NCBI GenBank assembly: GCA_003644265.1
Contig: QNBX01000154.1
Location: 1-10,429 of the forward strand
Source of the DNA: Planctomycetota bacterium
GTDB taxonomy: Bacteria > Planctomycetota > B15-G4
DNA: 10,429 nucleotides
Direction of reading: 5' to 3'
The position numbers were made by a program, and so were the translations under genes. Positions 1 through 4,881 of the stretch are shown here, piece after piece. Below the pieces are notes generated by a model, which had not been told where the DNA came from, made no database searches, and saw nothing but the letters and a program-made list of their open reading frames with translations. The first letter of the stretch is position 1; each line of letters opens with the position of its first letter.

Positions 1-1421
1 TGGTTGCCGTGGGAGCCGTGGCAAGACGAGCAGGTGGCCGTCACAATCAGCCCGCCATCCGTGAGCCCCTTGCCGTGGATGCTCTCGAGATACAGCGCCA
101 CGGCTTCGGAGGCCGCGTCCCCGTTTCGCTCGGCGTACTGCTTGGCGGCCGGCCGGTCCGCCGCGTGGCACTCGCTGCACAGCGCGGTGACGTTGGTCGG
201 AAACGTGGCCGAGGCCGGATCGCTGCTGGCGCGCACGGCGTGCGTGGAGTGGCAGTCCACGCAGGAGGGCGCGTCCAGATCCCCCTGCGCCGCCAGGGTG
301 CCGTGCAGGCCGCCCTGGTAGCGGTCGCTCACCTCGGCATGGCACACGCTGCAATCGACCGCGCTCGTGGCCGTCTCGCAGGGCCGCTCCAGCGAGGGCT
401 GCACGTCCGAGTGACACTTGGCGCAGGCGATCTCGGCGTGGACCGACGCCCCGAAGTCGTGTGGGTCGATGTACAGCGAGAGCTCCTGCCCGTCACGCTG
501 CATCGCGAGCGTCTGCGACGTGTGGCAGGTCTGGCAGTTCTCGCTGGCCGCGCCCGTGGGCGAGAAGCTCTTGCGCTCGGTGTGGGGCTGGTGGCAGTCC
601 ACACAAGAGGGGATCTTGCCCGGCTCCTCGGCCCACAAGCGCCCTTCGATGACCTTCTTGTGCACGCGCTCGATCTGGCCGTGGCAGCTGGTGCAGACGC
701 CGGTGATGTTGTCGGGGTGGATCGACGAGCGCGGGTCATCGAGGGGCAGGATCTCGTGGGACGTGTGGCACGAGGTGCAGACGGCCGTCACCGACAGTCC
801 GCGCTGGTAGAGCCCCTCCCCGTGCACGGTGAGCGAGTAGTTCTCGATGGCCTCGAGCGGATCGGGGTCTACGAAGCGCTCGATCTCCGCGCCCTCGCGA
901 TGGCACTGCCCACAGGTGGCCGGGATGTTCAGCACGGCCGTGGGCGAGTCGAAGTCGCTGGCCTGCAGCACCTCATGGGTGCCGTGGCAATCGGCGCAGC
1001 GCGGCGCCAGCGCGTCTCCGGCGGCCAGGGCCTGACCATGGGCGCTGGCCGCGTGCAGCTCGGCCTCGGGCTCGTGGCACTCGCCACAGTTCACCCGCGC
1101 CAGATCCAGCGGATGCGGGGGCACCCCCTCCGAAGGGTCCGGCTGCTCGGGCAGCTTCAGATCCGCCACGTCGATGTGGCAATCCACGCAGGCCAGCAGC
1201 AGGTGCTGGGAGGCGTCCAGCATGGCCTGGTCCACGAAGCCCGACAGCTCGCGGCCGTCGCGGTGCACCACGATCTGTCCGCTGGCGTGGCAGGCGAGGC
1301 AGCCCACCTGAGCCGGGAGCCCGCCCGCGTTCGCCACCTGGTCAGGCGCCGCCTGCGCTGTCGCCAGTCGCACCAAGACAGCCAGCGCCAGCGGCAGCAA
1401 CACGCGCGATCGTCTCCTCAT
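1..1421 (-). CDS. Large secreted multihaem cytochrome c (14 haem motifs seen, C-terminus cut off)
   Basis: This is an exported electron-transfer protein that binds many c-type haems. Reading from ATG at 1421 gives 473 open residues with no stop before the window edge, so the 3' end is missing. A basic start (MRRRSR) and hydrophobic stretch to about residue 20, with likely cleavage after AQA, form a signal peptide. CXXCH motifs begin at residues 41, 78, 112, 142, 170, 215, 243, 273, 296, 333, 357, 387, 415 and 464. Between them lie repeated 'HGxGL...CxSCHxSH' elements, typical of the cytochrome c3-like multihaem family, some members of which end in a cytochrome b561-type membrane domain. Whether this one does cannot be seen. 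Residues 41-219 and 296-468 are two copies of one module. A GGAGAG lies 11 nt before the ATG and only 5 nt before an in-frame GTG at 1427, so the start may be two codons earlier. It is divergent from the tetrahaem gene. The cytochrome identity is near certain; electron partners are unknown. Confidence 0.94.
   Translation of the reverse strand, partial: MRRRSRVLLPLALAVLVRLATAQAAPDQVANAGGLPAQVGCLACHASGQIVVHRDGRELSGFVDQAMLDASQHLLLACVDCHIDVADLKLPEQPDPSEGVPPHPLDLARVNCGECHEPEAELHAASAHGQALAAGDALAPRCADCHGTHEVLQASDFDSPTAVLNIPATCGQCHREGAEIERFVDPDPLEAIENYSLTVHGEGLYQRGLSVTAVCTSCHTSHEILPLDDPRSSIHPDNITGVCTSCHGQIERVHKKVIEGRLWAEEPGKIPSCVDCHQPHTERKSFSPTGAASENCQTCHTSQTLAMQRDGQELSLYIDPHDFGASVHAEIACAKCHSDVQPSLERPCETATSAVDCSVCHAEVSDRYQGGLHGTLAAQGDLDAPSCVDCHSTHAVRASSDPASATFPTNVTALCSECHAADRPAAKQYAERNGDAASEAVALYLESIHGKGLTDGGLIVTATCSSCHGSHGN
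18..1301 (-). repeat. Internal duplication of a multihaem module within the large cytochrome
   Basis: Module A (residues 41-219, bases 765-1301) and module B (residues 296-468, bases 18-536) share haem spacing and sequence. Distances between successive haem cysteines are 37, 34, 30, 28 and 45 in A and 37, 24, 30, 28 and 49 in B. Shared landmarks are RDG(R/Q)ELS about 13 residues after the first haem, ACxxCHxDV at the second, APxCxDCHxTH at the fourth, and (V/I)HGxGLxxxGLxVTAxCxSCH at the sixth. The copies have diverged strongly, so this is an old duplication rather than a recent DNA repeat. Module A is followed by two more haems (243 and 273). The matching part of module B would lie beyond the window. 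Confidence 0.85.
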
Positions 1422-1608
1422 GCTCACGCTCACTCTCCGCGACTGGCCGCCAACTGTACGCCATGCCGGGCTGCTATGCTCCAGGTCGCCTGAGCCGTCA
1501 CCGGGACGCGCCGCAACACCGCGCGCCGCCGGACGGGCCGTCGTACCCTGGCCAGCGTGCACGCACCCCAACGGGCGCCGCACTTCAGGCCGCCGAAGGA
1601 GAGCGCAC
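1422..1608. promoter_or_regulatory. Divergent intergenic region between two cytochrome genes
   Basis: This 187-bp gap separates the start of the large cytochrome (minus) from the tetrahaem cytochrome (plus), so it should hold both promoters. I see no convincing -35/-10 pair. Weak candidates are TACAGT read on the minus strand at 1453-1458 and TATGCT on the plus strand at 1475-1480, neither with a good -35 partner. An 11-bp palindrome, GACGG-G-CCGTC, lies at 1532-1542 and might be a protein-binding site, but such short palindromes are common in GC-rich DNA. Assignment as a promoter region rests on gene orientation. Confidence 0.45.
1596..1601 (+). promoter_or_regulatory. Ribosome binding site of the tetrahaem cytochrome
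   Basis: AAGGAG sits 7 nt before the ATG at 1609. It is the best Shine-Dalgarno match at any start in the window. It fixes this ATG as the start, ahead of the longer open frame that reaches back to 1420 and would lack a signal peptide at its N-terminus. Confidence 0.8.
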
Positions 1609-2133
1609 ATGTCGTCCAAGTTCATCGTCCTGCTGGTGGCCGTGGCCGGCTTCGGCCTGGGAGCCGGCGTGTTGAGCGAGCCATCCACGGCGCTAGGTGG
1701 TGACGCAGCCGATCCCACCTACGGCGCCAGCTACGTGGGCTCCGAGAACTGCAAGAAGTGTCACTTCCAGCAGCACCGCAGCTGGATCAGCCACCGCCAC
1801 AGCGAGGCCTGGACCGACCTGCCCGAGCAGTACCGTGACCCTGCCGAGGTGGACGACCACGGTCGCTCATGCGTGAGCTGCCACGTCACGGGCTGGGGCG
1901 AATGGAAGCGCGGCGGCTTCGTCGACGCGGACAACTCGGCGCACCTGCTCGGCGTGCAGTGCGAGGCCTGCCATGGCCCCGGCAGCCGGCACGCGGCCCT
2001 GGGCCAGCGTATGATCGATGCCAAGAAGAAGCGCTTCGACCCCGGCGAGGCCAGCTTCACCATCAAGACGCCCACGAGCTGCTCCGGCTGCCACAACCCG
2101 CACGTGAACCACGCCGAGTTCGTCGACGGCTGA
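1609..2133 (+). CDS. Exported tetrahaem cytochrome c, cytochrome c554 family
   Basis: A small periplasmic electron carrier of 174 residues. Residues 5-22 form a hydrophobic signal segment (FIVLLVAVAGFGLGAG), with cleavage probably before residue 35. Four CXXCH motifs start at Cys48, Cys88, Cys118 and Cys158. 'YVGSENCKKCH', 'SCVSCHVTGWGE' and 'GVQCEACHGPGSRH' match the cytochrome c554/c-prime type domain (the Pfam family containing Nitrosomonas c554), including the CHGPG after the third haem. True c554 accepts electrons from hydroxylamine oxidoreductase. Nothing here points to ammonia oxidation, and this domain is widespread in anaerobic electron-transfer proteins, so a general carrier role is more likely. 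It is divergent from the large cytochrome and convergent with the 13-haem cytochrome, 61 bp away. The close company suggests a shared respiratory chain; the direct partner is not shown. Confidence 0.93.
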   Translation: MSSKFIVLLVAVAGFGLGAGVLSEPSTALGGDAADPTYGASYVGSENCKKCHFQQHRSWISHRHSEAWTDLPEQYRDPAEVDDHGRSCVSCHVTGWGEWKRGGFVDADNSAHLLGVQCEACHGPGSRHAALGQRMIDAKKKRFDPGEASFTIKTPTSCSGCHNPHVNHAEFVDG

Positions 2134-2143
2134 GTCACAGGGC

Positions 2144-2196
2144 GAGCGGCGCGGGTGCAAGGCGCAAGCCCGGCACACAACACCCGTACCGCGCTC
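2144..2196. terminator. Possible bidirectional terminator between convergent cytochrome genes
   Basis: An imperfect inverted repeat spans the gap between the two gene ends. The left arm has GAGCG (2144-2148) and CGGGTG (2152-2157). The right arm has CACCCG (2181-2186) and CGCTC (2192-2196), with a bulged middle and a loop of about 23 nt. No T-run follows on either strand, so it is not a textbook intrinsic terminator. Its position between two facing stop codons is the main support. The right arm runs 2 bp into the stop codon of the 13-haem gene. Confidence 0.3.
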
Positions 2197-3199
2197 AGCG
2201 GTGGCAGGACACGCAGCTGCTGCCGTCGTCAACGTGCGGCAGGGGCACGCCCGCGCCGTGGCACTGCCTGCAGTTCCATCCCAGGCTGTGATCGTCCGGA
2301 ACGGGCGTCGCCATCTGGTGGCTGGGCGTGGACTTGTGGCACACGAAACAGGTCTGGGTCTGCAGCGGGATGTGGCAGGAGATGCAGTGCGTGCTGCGCT
2401 TGCCGCCGAAGCTGCCGCGGTGGCTCAGCGGCGTGATCTCGTTGTGGCAGGCGATGCACGAGTCGGGTCGGTGGCAGGCGTCGCAACGCTCGCGGTCCAT
2501 GGCCGCCACCATGCCGTGCGTGCGCATGCGAAACGTGTTGTTGTGGCTTCTCGGCGGCTCCTCCATGTGACACCCGGTGCAGGTCGCGGGTTGGTGACAC
2601 AGGGCGCAGTTGTCTGCCGTGAGCTGGCTGCCCATGCGCACCACCTGCCCGTGGAAGCGTTCCCATGAGCGGGCATGGGCCTGGGGCGCCACGTCGATGT
2701 CGACCTGCTTGTGGCAGCTCGCGCAGTCGTTCGGCGCCACCTGCTCGGCCTGGTGGCAGGCCACGCAGTCGCTCATGGCCTGCACCGGCGCCGAGCGATC
2801 GATCGTGTCGGCGTGCTGCAGGTCGCCATGGCATGTCGCGCAAGCGAGCCCGGCCGCGGCGTGGGTCGCGTGCCCGAAGATCACGTCGTCGCTGGCCTTG
2901 TCGCGCGTGGGCATGCGCTCCAGCACAGCCACGGCGCGCTCACGCCGGGGCACGCCGGGCTCGTCCTCCTGGTGGCACTGCAGGCAGCTCTCGACCTGCG
3001 CGGGCACAGGCTCCTCAGCCACGCCGTGGCAGTCGACGCAGCGCAGCCCCGTGTCGATGTGCAGGCGGTGGCTGAAGCCGGCCTCGCCCGGCCAGAGCGA
3101 GTTGTAGAGCACGCACCCCGTGGCCGTGATCAACGCCAGCAGCCCCAGCACGGCGTGGACGCCTCGCAGGCCCTTCGTCTTGCCGGTCAGAAGCGCCAT
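2195..3199 (-). CDS. Membrane-anchored 13-haem cytochrome c, likely conduit subunit
   Basis: A 334-residue multihaem cytochrome, probably the electron wire partner of the barrel encoded just upstream. A hydrophobic segment at residues 13-28 ends in TATGC, a partial lipobox with Cys29, so it is either a lipoprotein or anchored by an uncleaved segment. CXXCH motifs start at Cys54, 72, 120, 145, 159, 198, 207, 239, 248, 272, 284, 310 and 329, one per 26 residues. 'FSHRLHIDTGLRCVDCHG' and 'FGHATHAAAGLACATCHG' are class III (c3/c7-like) haem elements. Two doublets of CXXCH-X4-CXXCH (198/207 and 239/248) and a looser one (272/284) form a repeated block, each followed by a conserved P..SH. The last motif ends one residue before the stop. 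Its start overlaps the barrel gene by 13 bp, so translation is probably coupled. No strong Shine-Dalgarno is seen. Length is close to MtrA (a decahaem), but haem spacing differs and orthology is not claimed. Confidence 0.94.
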   Translation of the reverse strand: MALLTGKTKGLRGVHAVLGLLALITATGCVLYNSLWPGEAGFSHRLHIDTGLRCVDCHGVAEEPVPAQVESCLQCHQEDEPGVPRRERAVAVLERMPTRDKASDDVIFGHATHAAAGLACATCHGDLQHADTIDRSAPVQAMSDCVACHQAEQVAPNDCASCHKQVDIDVAPQAHARSWERFHGQVVRMGSQLTADNCALCHQPATCTGCHMEEPPRSHNNTFRMRTHGMVAAMDRERCDACHRPDSCIACHNEITPLSHRGSFGGKRSTHCISCHIPLQTQTCFVCHKSTPSHQMATPVPDDHSLGWNCRQCHGAGVPLPHVDDGSSCVSCHR

Positions 3200-4881
3200 G
3201 TCATCTTTGCCGTGAACGTCGTGTAGTGATCCAGGTCCGCCGCCTCGTAGTCAAGGCCGGCCGAGACGGTGCGCGAGGAGTCGATGCGGTAGCGTACCCG
3301 CGCGTAGTGGGTGCGGACGCGCTCCGTCTCGCGATCGAGCAGATAGTCGTTCTTGAACAGGTCGAACATCGAGCCCACCGAGACGCGCAGGCCGTCTTCC
3401 AACCGCGCGGTCACGTCCAGCCCCCAGCTCGAGGTCTCGTTGTCGTCGCTGTCCCAGCGCTCGCCGGTGAGCCCCACGGAGACGCCCTCCAGGGCCACGT
3501 CGTGCACGGTGCCGGTCATGTGCACACGGTCGAAATCGCGGTTGAACTCGCCCTCGTCCGTCGAGTCGTCCAGCTCGCGCGTGTCCAGGCCGCCATCCAG
3601 CGTGAAGCGACCGTCAAAGCCCTTGGACATCAGCAGCCGCTTCTGAGTGAACGGCTCGAAGGCCTGCAGCGTCGCCGAGTAGGGGTCGAACTCGTTCACG
3701 AGGTCGGTCTGAGTGTTCATCTGCTCGCGCCAGGAAGCCTGAATCAATAGCTCCTGATCCGGGTCGTTCCAGGTGGCCCCCAGCTCGCCGTCGCGGGTCT
3801 CGGAGTCGAGCCACGACCAGCGCGTGCGCAGCTGCAGCGGCGAACGCGTGATCTGGTTCACGTCCAGGCCGAAGAGATCGTTGCGGCGGGTCTCGTGCCC
3901 GATGTCATCCACCAGCGACATCCAGTCCACGCGCACGCGCCCACCCTGCCACGGCCGCGCCTCGAGCCAGGTGCCCATGACCCGGTCGCCCCGCTGCGAG
4001 GACTCGTACTCGTGGCTCGGCATGCCGCCGTAGATACCGAGCTTGGAGCCCAGCACGTCATCCGGCCCGGTCTCCATCAGCACGCCGTCCAGGTTGACCT
4101 GCGCAGGCGTGCGACTCAGCCACTGCCGCCCCACCCGGATGACCTGCATGCCCTGGGACCCATGCACGTCGACGTAGCCCTCGAACAGCTGCAGGTCGAG
4201 GCGGCCGCCGCGCGTGTCCTGAAGGCTGCCGAAGGAGCTGCGCGAGGAGTTGCCGCCGTTCAGATCCTGAGCGGCGCGCCCCATGACGTAGCCCGTGACC
4301 GAGTGACGGTTGGCGTCGCCCACGTCCGCCGAGACCACCGCGAACAAATCGTCGTCGTGCTCGTCATCGTTGCGGCGATGGCGGTAGCGCAGGGAGAGCG
4401 TGGTGCGGACCAGCGGCAGCGGCTCAGGCTCATCAGCGGGGAGAGCCGCGAACGAGCTGCTCATGAGCCCGAAACCGGAGGCCGCGGGACGGGCGACCGG
4501 CTCAGCCGCCGACGCCGCGGCCCACGCCGCCGGGACGGACGCCGCGTCGCCTGCCGCGTCGCCTGCCGCGTCGCCTGCCGCGTCGCCTGCCGCTCCGTCC
4601 GCCGCTCCGCCTGCCGTTCCGCCTGCCGTTCCGCCTGCCGTTCCGCCTGCCGTTCCGCCTGCCGTTCCGTCCGCCGCTCCGTCCGCCGCTCCGTCCGCCG
4701 CTCCGTCCGCCGACTCGTCACTCACACGCTCGACCAGCGCGGGCGCCGCGCTCGAGGTCACGATCGGCGAGATGCAACCCGGCGCCAGGCCCAACGAGGC
4801 CCACGCGAGCAGGCCGCCCAACGCCGAACACCGGGCTCGGACGCCCAGACTGCCAGCGGCGCTCAGACGCTGCGCGCTCAT
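3187..4881 (-). CDS. Outer-membrane beta-barrel protein with repeat-rich N-terminal linker
   Basis: This 564-residue protein probably forms a porin-like barrel. A signal sequence covers residues 1-35 (basic to Arg17, then hydrophobic), ending at APGCIS. Cys36 does not sit in a good lipobox. Residues 57-150 are low-complexity, dominated by Asp/Gly/Ala/Thr tetrapeptides encoded by a 12-bp tandem repeat. From about residue 156 the sequence alternates polar and hydrophobic residues in many short strands, for example 'FEGYVDVHGSQGMQVIRVGR' followed by acidic turns, and ends in MTWRF. A C-terminal Phe is the classic outer-membrane assembly signal. No cysteine occurs after residue 36, so it carries no haem. 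The roughly 400-residue barrel is much shorter than that of MtrB. It starts inside the kinase stop (TGATG) and overlaps the 13-haem gene at its end. The best guess is the sheath of a porin-cytochrome conduit. A substrate porin is the alternative. Confidence 0.85.
   Translation of the reverse strand: MSAQRLSAAGSLGVRARCSALGGLLAWASLGLAPGCISPIVTSSAAPALVERVSDESADGAADGAADGAADGTAGGTAGGTAGGTAGGTAGGAADGAAGDAAGDAAGDAAGDAASVPAAWAAASAAEPVARPAASGFGLMSSSFAALPADEPEPLPLVRTTLSLRYRHRRNDDEHDDDLFAVVSADVGDANRHSVTGYVMGRAAQDLNGGNSSRSSFGSLQDTRGGRLDLQLFEGYVDVHGSQGMQVIRVGRQWLSRTPAQVNLDGVLMETGPDDVLGSKLGIYGGMPSHEYESSQRGDRVMGTWLEARPWQGGRVRVDWMSLVDDIGHETRRNDLFGLDVNQITRSPLQLRTRWSWLDSETRDGELGATWNDPDQELLIQASWREQMNTQTDLVNEFDPYSATLQAFEPFTQKRLLMSKGFDGRFTLDGGLDTRELDDSTDEGEFNRDFDRVHMTGTVHDVALEGVSVGLTGERWDSDDNETSSWGLDVTARLEDGLRVSVGSMFDLFKNDYLLDRETERVRTHYARVRYRIDSSRTVSAGLDYEAADLDHYTTFTAKMTWRF
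4541..4708. repeat. 12-bp tandem repeat array, 14 units, inside the barrel gene
   Basis: Fourteen contiguous 12-bp units, read on the plus strand, fall into blocks: four GCCGCGTCGCCT (4541-4588), one GCCGCTCCGTCC, one GCCGCTCCGCCT, four GCCGTTCCGCCT (4613-4660), one GCCGTTCCGTCC, then three GCCGCTCCGTCC (4673-4708). A degenerate fifteenth copy follows at 4709-4720. On the coding (minus) strand each unit is one tetrapeptide: DGAA, GGTA or GDAA types at about residues 58-114. As 12 is a multiple of three, gain or loss of a unit lengthens or shortens the linker without shifting frame. Identical variants sit side by side, as expected of expansion by replication slippage. Confidence 0.95.

Noticed and set aside
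9..1493. 494-residue open frame on the plus strand
   Set aside because: It is antisense to the large cytochrome, whose 14 regularly spaced CXXCH motifs and signal peptide prove the minus-strand reading. The plus frame shows only Arg/Ala/Val/Gly-rich sequence typical of GC-rich shadow frames.
1420..1608. Extended start of the tetrahaem cytochrome at 1420
   Set aside because: The ATG at 1609 has AAGGAG at 7 nt and opens straight into a signal peptide. The extension is Arg/Pro-rich and would bury that signal.
1609..2133. Tetrahaem cytochrome as evidence of ammonia oxidation
   Set aside because: The c554-type domain occurs in many non-nitrifiers, and no hydroxylamine oxidoreductase or ammonia monooxygenase gene is present.
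4541..4720. Repeat array as a CRISPR or non-coding satellite
   Set aside because: Units are contiguous 12-mers with no unique spacers, and they are in frame within a coding gene.
3187..4881. Barrel gene named as mtrB or a specific Pcc porin
   Set aside because: The barrel is much shorter than MtrB, has only N-terminal cysteines (18 and 36), and no family-specific motif could be confirmed by eye, so no symbol is given.
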